From NCBI GenBank assembly GCA_965231165.1, contig OZ246421.1:1426001-1490000 (forward strand): 64,000 nucleotides of DNA, given 5' to 3'. This document shows, piece by piece, positions 37,939 through 46,377 of this stretch. This DNA is from Micavibrio_C sp965231165 (GTDB lineage: Bacteria > Pseudomonadota > Alphaproteobacteria > Micavibrionales > Micavibrionaceae). How positions within the stretch are numbered: position 1 is the first letter of the stretch; each line of letters starts with the position of its first letter. The position numbers and the translations under genes were made by a program. The notes beneath the pieces were generated by a model. It did not search any database. It saw only the letters and a program-made list of their open reading frames with translations, and had not been told where the DNA came from.

Positions 37939-38939
37939 GGCGTCAAACCCGCCTGCTGCAGCCAGTGCGAAATTTCGCGTTTGATCTGTTCTTTTTCCTG
38001 CTCGATCTCTTCTCTGGTGGCTTCCGGAAATATTTTTATCTCGCCGCCGGAATGTGCGCTGATCTCCGCCATGAGTTGCATCTCCATATAGGGAGCACTC
38101 ATGCCCGGCAAAAATCTCCGTGTGTTCACTTCCTCTATGACCAGCCCTTTGCTGGCCAGCAGCGCAGCACCTTCTTCAGGAAGTTTGTCCGGCATGTAGC
38201 AAAAATCAGCCGTATAAACAGGCAAGACATTAACACCCGCCTGTGCAAACAAGGCGCTTAAACTTTCCGCGTAAGGCCAAATGCCCTTATCGGATTGATG
38301 CCCCAGCAAATGACCCATACCGCAATCCTGCACATAGATATTCACGGCGCTTTCCTTCATATGCGCCAAGGCGCGTTCTACAATGACCTGATTGCGCCGG
38401 GCCACGCCTTCCCTGCTCTCAACGGGAATATTCTGGTTCTGCGGCGAATCCAGATACCATTTATTATCAATCCTGATTTTCGCAGCATCGTTAGCCCGGA
38501 TGGAAATGCCGTTTTCCAGACAAAAGGCCAGCAGGTTCTTGCCTGTAAGCGGTGTATGCTCCGGCATCAGCGCGGCACGGAATACACGCGCCAGACGGTG
38601 ACCGTTATGATCGACAGCCTCTATCTGTGCGCACAAATCTTTGGGCACGGTTTGGTCAAAACTCTTTTCCATGAGATAGGCAAGCATGTCGTGCGCCCGT
38701 TCCATGCCGTAAGCGAACGGGGAAGATGTCTTCAAAAGACGGGCCATTAAACCCTGACGCAAAAGCTTGTGCACGGGCACCGTATGATCTTCGGCCATCA
38801 GCACCACCAGAGGGCTCCGCGCTGCCCGAACAGCCGTTTCCCTCTCCAAGGCCGCCAGCGCCGGACGCAGATCGTCAGGATCAGCGGCACAGGACACAGT
38901 CTTGAACAAAGACGCTATGGTTTCGCGGGTTTCAGGCAT
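37935..38939 (-). CDS. Orphan soluble protein, 334 aa
   Basis: No signal peptide or membrane segment. A segment LVVLMAEDHTVPVHKLLRQG near residue 45 has an acidic-His pair and a second His. It recalls metal-site patterns of EreA/ChaN-like folds, but only loosely. A second His-rich stretch is CGMGHLLGHQSDKG, near 205. A Glu/Lys helical tail ends it. I cannot name a family. It is inserted on the opposite strand between rnr and rpmG, and its stop overlaps the rnr stop by 4 bp. Confidence 0.6.
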   Translation of the reverse strand: MPETRETIASLFKTVSCAADPDDLRPALAALERETAVRAARSPLVVLMAEDHTVPVHKLLRQGLMARLLKTSSPFAYGMERAHDMLAYLMEKSFDQTVPKDLCAQIEAVDHNGHRLARVFRAALMPEHTPLTGKNLLAFCLENGISIRANDAAKIRIDNKWYLDSPQNQNIPVESREGVARRNQVIVERALAHMKESAVNIYVQDCGMGHLLGHQSDKGIWPYAESLSALFAQAGVNVLPVYTADFCYMPDKLPEEGAALLASKGLVIEEVNTRRFLPGMSAPYMEMQLMAEISAHSGGEIKIFPEATREEIEQEKEQIKREISHWLQQAGLTP

Positions 38940-39008
38940 GCGGGCACAGTGTCAGAGCCCTGTTTTTATGTCAATAAAATTGACCTGAAATGAAATCCGC
39001 TCTTTTCC

Positions 39009-39036
39009 TTGACATTCCCGCGGAAATCCGTAAATT
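39009..39036 (+). promoter_or_regulatory. Sigma70 promoter of rpmG
   Basis: Perfect -35 TTGACA at 39009-39014, 16-bp spacer, TAAATT at 39031-39036, about 70 bp before the rpmG ATG. The strong -35 fits a ribosomal protein gene. Confidence 0.7.
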
Positions 39037-39107
39037 ACGCCCCTGTTCCACAGGTTTTCGGGCTGTTTCCCTTTTGAAATGCCCAGTAATTACAAGGATT
39101 TAGTGTT

Positions 39108-39314
39108 ATGGCGAAGAAAAGCGTGGCCATGAAAATTCGTCTGGAAAGCTCGGCTGGCACCGGCTACCGCTACTACACGACGAAGAACCCCCGTACAAAA
39201 ACGGAAAAAATGAAGATCAAGAAGTACGATCCGTGGGCCACAAACACGGAAACCGGCAAACGCGGCATGCACGTCGTTTTCGAAGAAAAGAAAATGCCCC
39301 CGCACAAAAAGTAG
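39108..39314 (+). CDS. rpmG: Ribosomal protein bL33, long variant
   Basis: Small 50S protein. The family core KIRLESSAGTGYRYYTTKNPRTKTEKM and KYDP can be followed in pieces. At 68 aa it is longer than the common alphaproteobacterial form of about 55. The extra residues sit after KKYDPWA (NTETGKRGM) before a typical HVVFEEKKM end. No CxxC zinc pairs, so it is the zinc-independent form. It has its own promoter and terminator. Confidence 0.95.
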   Translation: MAKKSVAMKIRLESSAGTGYRYYTTKNPRTKTEKMKIKKYDPWATNTETGKRGMHVVFEEKKMPPHKK

Positions 39315-39348
39315 GGCAAAAAATAGCGGCTTACTGCCGTTTATTGAA

Positions 39349-39379
39349 AAAAGGCGCCTTACGGGCGCCTTTTGTTTTT
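39349..39379 (+). terminator. Rho-independent terminator of rpmG
   Basis: AAAAGGCGCC (39349-39358) pairs with GGCGCCTTTT (39364-39373), followed by GTTTTT. Confidence 0.9.
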
Positions 39380-39492
39380 GCGTTTATCCGCCGCTTTAAT
39401 CGCATTCTGACAAATAAAAGTTTGTCAGTCGGCCTTTTTTTGCATAAAGTCATCCCCAACCAATAAATTAAAAAGACAGGGGACCTCGCGTA

Positions 39493-41766
39493 ATGGGCAA
39501 ACCAAGCAATTTTGACATCAGACTGACCACCGCTCTGGATCAACTGACCAAGGCCATCGAACAGATCGAGATCACTCCTGAATTCACTAAGCATTACACC
39601 TGCCTGAAACCCGATCTGACCAATAGCCGCAACTTCCATGAAGTCATCCTCGACGGCTTGCTCGGTGCCTATATCAACATGACATACAAGCTGAAAGTCA
39701 GCGAAGTGCCGCTGGAACCATACCGTCGTCTGCTGGAAACGCGCTACAAGATGACCGCCACGCTGGAGGAAGCAAACTCGGAATTGCGGGATGCCCGCAA
39801 AAGGGAACGCAACGCGAAGCCTGTGTTCGCCCCTGAATTCGTCACGATCTTTGAAAACAGCCCTATAGCCGCCGTGGTTGAAATCATGCCGTTGTGGAAA
39901 GCTGTCATCACCTGCCTAGGCGACGTTACACAAACAGAACAATCATTCAGCGTGACCACCCGCATGCAGCGTTATCTGGAGCGGACAGTCGGCCATTTTG
40001 AGAAAAATTACGTAGAGAAGGAAGACGGTTCTCTCCAGAAAAAAGAAGATGCGCGCAGCGGTGAATTTGCATCCGATGAATTGAACCGCCTGATGCTGCG
40101 CGCCGAAAATCTGGAGATGTCTCCGGCGGCCATGAAGCGCCTTCGTAGCGACTTTGAACGCATGGACAAAATGCATCCGCAGTCGGCTGACTATTGCAGC
40201 GCCATCAAACCGCTGCTGATGATCCTGGATTTGCCGTGGAATAAACGCACAGCACAAACTTTCAGCATCGCTGAAGCAGAAACCCGGATGAATGAAAAGC
40301 ATTTCGGGCTTGATAAGGTCAAAAGAGTCATCGCCGAGCATATCGCCGTACAAAAACGCACGGGGCTGCCCGGCGGCAAAATTCTGTGTCTGGACGGCGC
40401 GCCCGGCATCGGCAAAACATCGCTGGCGGAAACCATCGCACACGCCACAGGCCGCAAACTGGTACGCGTGGCACTGGGCGGCATGAGAGATGTCGTCGAT
40501 ATTCGCGGTCACAGCAGCACGTATATAAACGCGCAAGCAGGCCGCATCATGAAGGCCATGGCCGAGGCCGGCACCCGGAACCCGATTATCCTGCTGGACG
40601 AGATTGATAAACTTGACTCAAAAAGCAACAATGCCGGTGAAGTAGCGTCCGCCTTGCTGGAGGCGCTCGATCCCGAACAGAACAAAAGATTCAAGGACAC
40701 GTTCCTGGATATTGATTTCGATCTGAGCGAAGTCATGTTCATCGCCACATCGAACGACAAAAGTAAGATCATGCCGGCCCTTTATGACAGGATGGAAATG
40801 ATCAACCTGCCCAGCTACAGCGTCGCTGAAAAGCTTGAAATCGCCCAGCGCCACTTGTTGCCGCGCCAACGTGAGAAGACCGGCATCAGCGAAGCAAACA
40901 TGACCGTAACGACAGACACACTCAAACTGATCATTGACGATTATGTCAGCGAACCCGGCGTACGTGAGTTGGATCGCCTACTAGAAGTGCTTTGCCGCAA
41001 GAGCGCCTATAAACTGGAAACAGGGTCGGCCACATCTCTGACGATTGATGAAAAAAACCTGTCCGATTTCCTCGGCAAACCTCCTTTGGGCTGTCTTAAA
41101 CTGGCGCCTCCTGATTCCATCGGCATGGTCAACGGCCTGGCCGTGGCAGGCGAGATTGGAAGCCTTTTGCAGTTTGAAGCGGTTGCCTATGAAGGCGCTA
41201 CACGTGGTTTCTCGGTCAAATCCACGGGGCGCATGGGCGAAGTGATGACGGAATCAGTCGACGTGATTACCTCATGGATCAAAGCCAATGCCAAAAATTA
41301 CGGCGTCCAGAATCTTGATGAAATAAACATACATATCGATGCCCCCGAATGCGTTCGGAAAGACGGCCCTTCAGCCGGCGTAGCCATGGTCAGCGTTGCC
41401 ATGTCAGTCCTGACAGGAAAGAAACTGCGCGGTGACATCGCTATGACGGGACAAATGTCCCTGAGAGGGCGCGTGTTGGAAATTGGCGGCACCATCGCCA
41501 AGCTGGAAGGCGCTATGAAGGCAGGCATGACTACCGTATTGATCCCCATGGCCAATGCCAGCGATCTGGCCGAGGCTTCGGAAGATATCAAAAAGGCGCT
41601 GAATATCATTCCCGTCGCCAATATTGATGATGTTCTGAAGCATGTTTTCAGTGAAGCGCGCCCGAAAGCCCTGACATTCGACCGGTTATCAGCTTCCAGT
41701 GTGCGCGAGGAACAAGCACCGTTGCCTGTGCCGATATCGCGTCAGCCTTCACAGTCGCCTTCTTAA
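39493..41766 (+). CDS. Lon-type AAA+ protease with non-standard N-terminal region
   Basis: 757-aa ATP-dependent protease. AAA+ module: Walker A GAPGIGKTS (302-310), GGMRDVVDIRGH, Walker B IILLDEIDKL. Protease domain: Ser627 in KDGPSAG and Lys670 in GGTIAK, 43 residues apart as in E. coli Lon, so it should be active. Residues 195-255 match the helical part of the Lon N-domain ending in LDLPWN. The first 190 residues do not show the usual beta-rich LAN substrate-binding domain and include a charged helix (75-108). It is therefore a specialised Lon rather than the housekeeping copy. It converges on a repressor gene, 10 bp between stops. Confidence 0.9.
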   Translation: MGKPSNFDIRLTTALDQLTKAIEQIEITPEFTKHYTCLKPDLTNSRNFHEVILDGLLGAYINMTYKLKVSEVPLEPYRRLLETRYKMTATLEEANSELRDARKRERNAKPVFAPEFVTIFENSPIAAVVEIMPLWKAVITCLGDVTQTEQSFSVTTRMQRYLERTVGHFEKNYVEKEDGSLQKKEDARSGEFASDELNRLMLRAENLEMSPAAMKRLRSDFERMDKMHPQSADYCSAIKPLLMILDLPWNKRTAQTFSIAEAETRMNEKHFGLDKVKRVIAEHIAVQKRTGLPGGKILCLDGAPGIGKTSLAETIAHATGRKLVRVALGGMRDVVDIRGHSSTYINAQAGRIMKAMAEAGTRNPIILLDEIDKLDSKSNNAGEVASALLEALDPEQNKRFKDTFLDIDFDLSEVMFIATSNDKSKIMPALYDRMEMINLPSYSVAEKLEIAQRHLLPRQREKTGISEANMTVTTDTLKLIIDDYVSEPGVRELDRLLEVLCRKSAYKLETGSATSLTIDEKNLSDFLGKPPLGCLKLAPPDSIGMVNGLAVAGEIGSLLQFEAVAYEGATRGFSVKSTGRMGEVMTESVDVITSWIKANAKNYGVQNLDEINIHIDAPECVRKDGPSAGVAMVSVAMSVLTGKKLRGDIAMTGQMSLRGRVLEIGGTIAKLEGAMKAGMTTVLIPMANASDLAEASEDIKKALNIIPVANIDDVLKHVFSEARPKALTFDRLSASSVREEQAPLPVPISRQPSQSPS

Positions 41767-41776
41767 AGACCGCCGC

Positions 41777-42370
41777 TCAGATCAGCCACTCCAGACGGGC
41801 GATCACGCGGCCAATGATATTGGCGCGTTCCAGCGGCACACGAAACGACACACCGCTACGCGAGGAGACGCTGATCTGAAGCGGCGTTTCGCCGGGAACA
41901 ACGTCGCACTGACGTAGTACATGGCCGATGCCATCGGACATCACGAACGCACCAGGCGGTGATGGCATCACGTTCGAAAGATCAATCAACACTTGTGAAC
42001 CGACCATGAAATCCGGCTCCATGTTATTATCCCGTACGGTGAAGATGCGGATTTTTTCCGGCGGCGCCTGCGTTTTCGATTCCAGCAGCCGCGCAGGCAT
42101 AATCCACGCATCCTGTTCCTCTGGTTCTTCAGGCTCCGAAGGCCGCTGCGGCAAGGCCTGCAAGCGATATACCCGGCCAGTCGCCCTCAAGCCATCGATA
42201 GGCAGACCAAAAAACCGGCGCATGGCGATATACTCATTCGCCTTGATCTGGCGGTTTCCGGCCAGAATTTTGCTGACGGCGGGCGGATTCAGGGTGAGCG
42301 CCCGTGCGAGATCCGCCCTTGTTTTTTCGGGGTAAAGCTGGAATTGCGTTTTTAACCATAGAGAATCCAT
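41777..42370 (-). CDS. LexA/CI-like transcriptional regulator with degenerate S24 domain
   Basis: 197 aa. An N-terminal helix-turn-helix (about 15-55: TRADLARALTLNPPAVSKIL) binds DNA. The C-terminal half has the S24/LexA fold (IRIFTVRDNNMEPDFMVGSQVLID ... IIGRVIARLEWL, in pieces). At the self-cleavage site the family has Ser-Met-x-Pro; here it is Asn-Met-Glu-Pro, and the general-base Lys position reads Arg (HVLRQC). Self-cleavage is therefore unlikely and the domain may serve for dimerisation only. It is divergent from the XRE gene across two operators, and may repress itself and that gene. Confidence 0.82.
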   Translation of the reverse strand: MDSLWLKTQFQLYPEKTRADLARALTLNPPAVSKILAGNRQIKANEYIAMRRFFGLPIDGLRATGRVYRLQALPQRPSEPEEPEEQDAWIMPARLLESKTQAPPEKIRIFTVRDNNMEPDFMVGSQVLIDLSNVMPSPPGAFVMSDGIGHVLRQCDVVPGETPLQISVSSRSGVSFRVPLERANIIGRVIARLEWLI

Positions 42371-42405
42371 AGAGCCTATTATGATGGCAATAATTAATAT
42401 AATAA

Positions 42406-42422
42406 ATTTCTAATTAAGAAAT
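42406..42422. promoter_or_regulatory. Operator-like inverted repeat O1
   Basis: ATTTCT-AATTA-AGAAAT, a perfect 6-bp-arm dyad with a 5-bp centre. Identical arms and spacing occur in O2; centres are 30 bp apart (three helical turns). Confidence 0.75.
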
Positions 42423-42428
42423 TAATCA

Positions 42429-42457
42429 TTGATAAATTTCTATTATAGAAATACTAT
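42429..42457 (+). promoter_or_regulatory. Promoter of the XRE regulator gene, overlapped by O2
   Basis: TTGATA (42429-42434), 17-bp spacer, TACTAT (42452-42457). The predicted start falls on or next to the ATG at 42464, and no ribosome-binding site is present, suggesting a leaderless message. O2 fills the spacer. Confidence 0.55.
42436..42452. promoter_or_regulatory. Operator-like inverted repeat O2
   Basis: ATTTCT-ATTAT-AGAAAT, same arms as O1. It lies between the -35 and -10 of the plus-strand promoter, an ideal position for repression. Confidence 0.75.
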
Positions 42458-42463
42458 TGCGAT

Positions 42464-42829
42464 ATGGTCACATTGCTCCCCGAGATAAAAAGTCAGACCA
42501 TTATTGGTAAAAACTTGAAAGAGATCCGGGAAAGCCGGGGCATCACCCAACAGGCACTGGCCATGGCTCTGGGCATTACGCTCCAGCAGGTGCAAAAATA
42601 TGAAAAAGGCCAAAGCGGCTTTTCCGCCGCCCGTCTGTTCGTGTTAAGCCGCATCCTACATTCAACTTATGAAAACTTTTTCATGAGTATAGACGACCCC
42701 ATCGCCATCATCACCCCCCCAGCGCCGCTGTCTCCGGCGATTCTCTTGCGGGCACTCAAGATACAAAAAACCGACAGCCCGCATGAACGCGCAAAAATCC
42801 TGAAAATCATCGACCTGCTAACCGCCTGA
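42464..42829 (+). CDS. XRE-family transcriptional regulator
   Basis: 121 aa. A single HTH_3 domain at about 15-70 (GKNLKEIRESRGITQQALAMALGI, YEKGQSGF, in pieces) followed by a short helical tail (LSPAILLRALKIQK, HERAKILKIIDLL) likely for dimerisation. This size and layout are common in alphaproteobacteria. No ribosome-binding site precedes the ATG. It forms a divergent regulator pair with 41777-42370. Confidence 0.88.
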   Translation: MVTLLPEIKSQTIIGKNLKEIRESRGITQQALAMALGITLQQVQKYEKGQSGFSAARLFVLSRILHSTYENFFMSIDDPIAIITPPAPLSPAILLRALKIQKTDSPHERAKILKIIDLLTA

Positions 42830-42881
42830 AACTTCAGTTTTTCCTGTACGAATCCGGCCCGGCAGACTATTTCTTACGGCC

Positions 42882-45812
42882 ATGAATATCATGTCGAAAG
42901 TTTCTGCGTTTACAGGCCTCCTGTCACGTCCGGCGATCATGTTCTGGGCGCTGCCATGGTTGATGGTGCTGCTGGTGGCCGGGACGGTCGCGCAGAAATA
43001 TGTCGGTCTGTATATCGCGCAGAAAACATTCTTCTCTTCCTTCATCTTCTGGCTGGGGCCGCTGCCGTTACCCGGCGGCTATGCCATGATCGGCATTATT
43101 TTTGTCGCGCTGCTGGTCAAATTCGTCACCGAGAGCCGCTGGCACTGGCAACGCGCCGGGATCATCATGACGCATTTCGGGGCGCTGGTGCTGCTGGCGG
43201 GCGGATTGTTGACGGCACTGACGACACGGGAAGGCTTTATCGTCATTGACGAGGGCGCGGAATCCGCCGTCGTCGAGGATTATCATGCGCGCGTCCTGAC
43301 CATTAGCAAAGACGGCGATATCATCTTTACGATGCCGCAAGAGCATATTCTCCCTGGCCGTGTGCTGGGTCTGGATGAAGGGCTTCCCTTCAACGTGGAA
43401 ATTCTTTCCGCCATGGTGAATGGCGTACCAGAGCAACGGCAAGATAATGCTCCTGAGGGCAAGCCGCCCCTGCGCGGGGCCGCTGCCAAAATCGAAATGA
43501 AACAAGCCGCACCCGACAAGCAAAATGAAAACAATCACGGGGCGGTGACCGTGGCCATACGCGGCATCGGCGCGGATACGGACGGCGCTTACCTGATGAC
43601 CGAAATCATGCCTGTTTATCCGCAGATCGAATTCAAAGAACATGCCTATGAACTGCGTTTTACCAAGGCCAAGACCACCTTGCCGTTCACGCTGGCATTA
43701 TCCGATGTCGAAAAAGACAGCTATCCCGGCATGGATATGGCGCGGGCCTATCGTTCAGTGCTGACGGTGAAAGACCAGGACGCGGCATGGCCCGCCGAGA
43801 TCAGCATGAACAATCCTTTACGTTACCGTGGATACACCTTCTATCAATCCTCCTATATGCAGACACCTAAGGGTGAAGCCACGGTATTGAGCGTCGTCTG
43901 GAATGCCGGACGCCTGTTCCCCTATATCGCCAGCATCATTATCTCTATTGGGCTGATATGGCATCTGCTGGTCTCGACACGCGGGCGGCGTACGCTCGGC
44001 GTTGTGCTATTGCTGACCTGTTTGCATCAGACCCCCGCACAAGCCGCCGACATGGACATGCGCGATTTCCGCATGATCCCGGTGCTGCATGAAGGGCGTC
44101 TGAAACCGCTGGAAACATTCGCGCAGACGGAATTGCGGAATTTTTCCGGCGAAAAATCGATTGATGGCCTAGATGCTGAAAACTGGCTGGCGGAATTGCT
44201 GTTTGATCCGGTGACCGCCGCTGACCGCGCGGTGTTTGCCGTGCGCAACCGCGATATTCTGATGATGCTGAACCTGCCGAAACAACCGGGCAGCCTTTAT
44301 TCCTTCAGCCAGCTAGCCGCCGCGCTAACGCCGCAGGCCGCGCGTATCCAGACGCTGCTGCAAACCCCGCCCGACAAGCTGGAGGCGCGGCAGAAAACGC
44401 TGCTTGATCTGCACAACAAGACGGAAGCCTATCTGCAACTGATGCGCACCTTCTCGCTGGTGCTGCCGCTGGCGATCACGCCGCCGGAAAGCCTATTGAG
44501 CAAGGAAGAGCGCCGCCAGTTTACCGGGCAGACGCCTGATTACATGAGTCTGCGCAAATTCGAGGAACGCGCCGCCAAGCGGTTGCAGAATATTGTTCGC
44601 AAACGCGGCGACAATCCTGAACATTATACGCCGGAGGAACAGGCCATCGCCGCGTTCGTCTGGCAATTGCAGGTTTTTTCCCAAGGCAGCGACGGCAACA
44701 CTTTGTTCCGCGTCATCCCGGTGAGCTGGAACCATGAGGAACGCATATCGCCATGGGCGGTCTTGCAAAGCGGACAGGGATCACCCGCCACCGCCGCGCA
44801 ACTTGAACAGTGGAAAACGCTGGGCCTTGCGTGGCTGAATGAAGATGCGGGGCTGTGGCAAAAAACCGCCGCTGACTTGCGCGGACATCTATCACAGACG
44901 CAGACCGCGCATTTCACCGCCGAAGCGCTTTACCACAAAACCAATCCGTTCCTGTGGGCGCTGGCGCTTTATGCGCTGGCCGCCGGATTGTTTATCGCCC
45001 TGCGCCACAAACCGGAAGAACGGTTGTTTACAGCAGCCCTTGCCCTGCTGGCCAGCGGTGCCCTCGTGCAGACACTGGGACTGGCGGCGCGTGTCTATAT
45101 CCTTGCACGGCCACCTGTGGGTACGCTTTATGAATCGCTGTTGTTTGTATCGCTGATCTGTGTGCTGGCGGGGACAGCCTTGTGCTGGAAGCGACAGGAC
45201 GGCATCAGCGGGCTGGCGGCGGCGCTGTCGGGCATACTCATTCTGGCGGTTTCACTTTATTTCGGCGCACAGAGCGGTGACTCGCTCTCCATGCTGGTGG
45301 CGGTTCTCAATACGAATTTCTGGTTGGCGACACATGTGCTGATAGTAACGGCGGGCTATGGCCTTTCCATCCTGTCGGCGATGCTGGCGCATGCGTGGCT
45401 TTATGAACGCAAAGACCGCTCGGGACTATTTATAACCATGCACCGGATGGCGCTGGCCGCACTGCTGTTCACCGCTGTCGGCACCATATTAGGGGGGATC
45501 TGGGCCGACCAGTCGTGGGGGCGTTTCTGGGGTTGGGACCCGAAGGAAAACGGCGCATTGCTGATCGTCTTATGGATTGTCTGGCTGTTGCACGGGCGCA
45601 TGGGCGGGCATTTGCCACCACTGCTTTATGCCGCCGGAATTGCTGGCCTGAATATGATCGTGGCGCTGGCGTGGTTCGGCGTCAATCTGCTGAGTGTCGG
45701 CCTGCATTCCTATGGCTTTACATCGGGGATCGCAACAGGTCTGGCGCTGTTCTGCACCGCTGAAATCATACTGATCGCCTTCCTTTACCGGCGGAGGACC
45801 AGTCATGCATAA
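42882..45812 (+). CDS. Fused cytochrome c synthase CcsBA (ResB-CcsA), System II
   Basis: 976-aa membrane protein that exports heme and attaches it to apocytochrome c. The N-terminal half is ResB/CcsB-like with membrane helices near 18-40, 60-80 and 90-110, a large periplasmic domain (to about 340, ending RYRGYTFYQSSY), then another helix. A second periplasmic region leads to the CcsA half with about eight helices and the heme-handling WWD motif WGRFWGWDPKENG near residue 880. Conserved His flank it (RMALAA segment, LHSYGF near the end). The fused form is known mainly from epsilonproteobacteria and Bacteroidetes. It overlaps the thioredoxin gene by 8 bp. Confidence 0.9.
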   Translation: MNIMSKVSAFTGLLSRPAIMFWALPWLMVLLVAGTVAQKYVGLYIAQKTFFSSFIFWLGPLPLPGGYAMIGIIFVALLVKFVTESRWHWQRAGIIMTHFGALVLLAGGLLTALTTREGFIVIDEGAESAVVEDYHARVLTISKDGDIIFTMPQEHILPGRVLGLDEGLPFNVEILSAMVNGVPEQRQDNAPEGKPPLRGAAAKIEMKQAAPDKQNENNHGAVTVAIRGIGADTDGAYLMTEIMPVYPQIEFKEHAYELRFTKAKTTLPFTLALSDVEKDSYPGMDMARAYRSVLTVKDQDAAWPAEISMNNPLRYRGYTFYQSSYMQTPKGEATVLSVVWNAGRLFPYIASIIISIGLIWHLLVSTRGRRTLGVVLLLTCLHQTPAQAADMDMRDFRMIPVLHEGRLKPLETFAQTELRNFSGEKSIDGLDAENWLAELLFDPVTAADRAVFAVRNRDILMMLNLPKQPGSLYSFSQLAAALTPQAARIQTLLQTPPDKLEARQKTLLDLHNKTEAYLQLMRTFSLVLPLAITPPESLLSKEERRQFTGQTPDYMSLRKFEERAAKRLQNIVRKRGDNPEHYTPEEQAIAAFVWQLQVFSQGSDGNTLFRVIPVSWNHEERISPWAVLQSGQGSPATAAQLEQWKTLGLAWLNEDAGLWQKTAADLRGHLSQTQTAHFTAEALYHKTNPFLWALALYALAAGLFIALRHKPEERLFTAALALLASGALVQTLGLAARVYILARPPVGTLYESLLFVSLICVLAGTALCWKRQDGISGLAAALSGILILAVSLYFGAQSGDSLSMLVAVLNTNFWLATHVLIVTAGYGLSILSAMLAHAWLYERKDRSGLFITMHRMALAALLFTAVGTILGGIWADQSWGRFWGWDPKENGALLIVLWIVWLLHGRMGGHLPPLLYAAGIAGLNMIVALAWFGVNLLSVGLHSYGFTSGIATGLALFCTAEIILIAFLYRRRTSHA

Positions 45813-46377
45813 AGGCCTGAATGCGGCTCTGGTCATGGTCGTCATCGCGCTGACATTGGGGGCGACGTGGTGGATGGACGGATACAGGGGCGTCATGCAA
45901 AGCGCCGGAACCGACCCTGCCAAAATCAAGGTCGCGTACGAACCCGCGCCGGACATCACGCTTACCAACATGAACGGCAAAGCCGTCAGGCTGCATGATT
46001 ACAAAGGCAAGGTCGTATTACTGAATTTCTGGGCGACGTGGTGTGCGCCGTGCATTGCCGAATTCCCGCAATTCATCAGGCTGGCACGGGCGATGCCGGA
46101 CGATCTGGTCATTCTCGCCGTATCGATTGACGATGATAAAGCCAGCATCGGCAAATTCCTGAAACGCCATGTTCCCGGTCATACAGCGGTGAAAAATGTG
46201 CAGCTATTCTGGGACCATGATAAATCCGTATCGCAGGACCTGTTTCAGACCGTGCGCGTACCGGAAACTATTATCATTACCCCTAGCATGATGATGGCCC
46301 GCAAGGTTGCGGGCCTGAGCATCGAATGGGATAGCGAAGAAACGAAAAAATATCTCTCCGGTCTTAAAAGAGATTAG
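45805..46377 (+). CDS. ResA/CcmG-type periplasmic thioredoxin
   Basis: 190 aa. N-terminal membrane anchor (residues 7-25), then a TlpA-like thioredoxin fold with the active site NFWATWCAPC and the cis-Pro in VRVPETIII. Reduces the CxxCH cysteines of apocytochrome c for the neighbouring CcsBA, with which it overlaps by 8 bp. GGAGG supports its start. No CcdA-like electron donor is visible next to it. Its stop overlaps the stop of the convergent orphan by 4 bp. Confidence 0.9.
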   Translation: MHKGLNAALVMVVIALTLGATWWMDGYRGVMQSAGTDPAKIKVAYEPAPDITLTNMNGKAVRLHDYKGKVVLLNFWATWCAPCIAEFPQFIRLARAMPDDLVILAVSIDDDKASIGKFLKRHVPGHTAVKNVQLFWDHDKSVSQDLFQTVRVPETIIITPSMMMARKVAGLSIEWDSEETKKYLSGLKRD

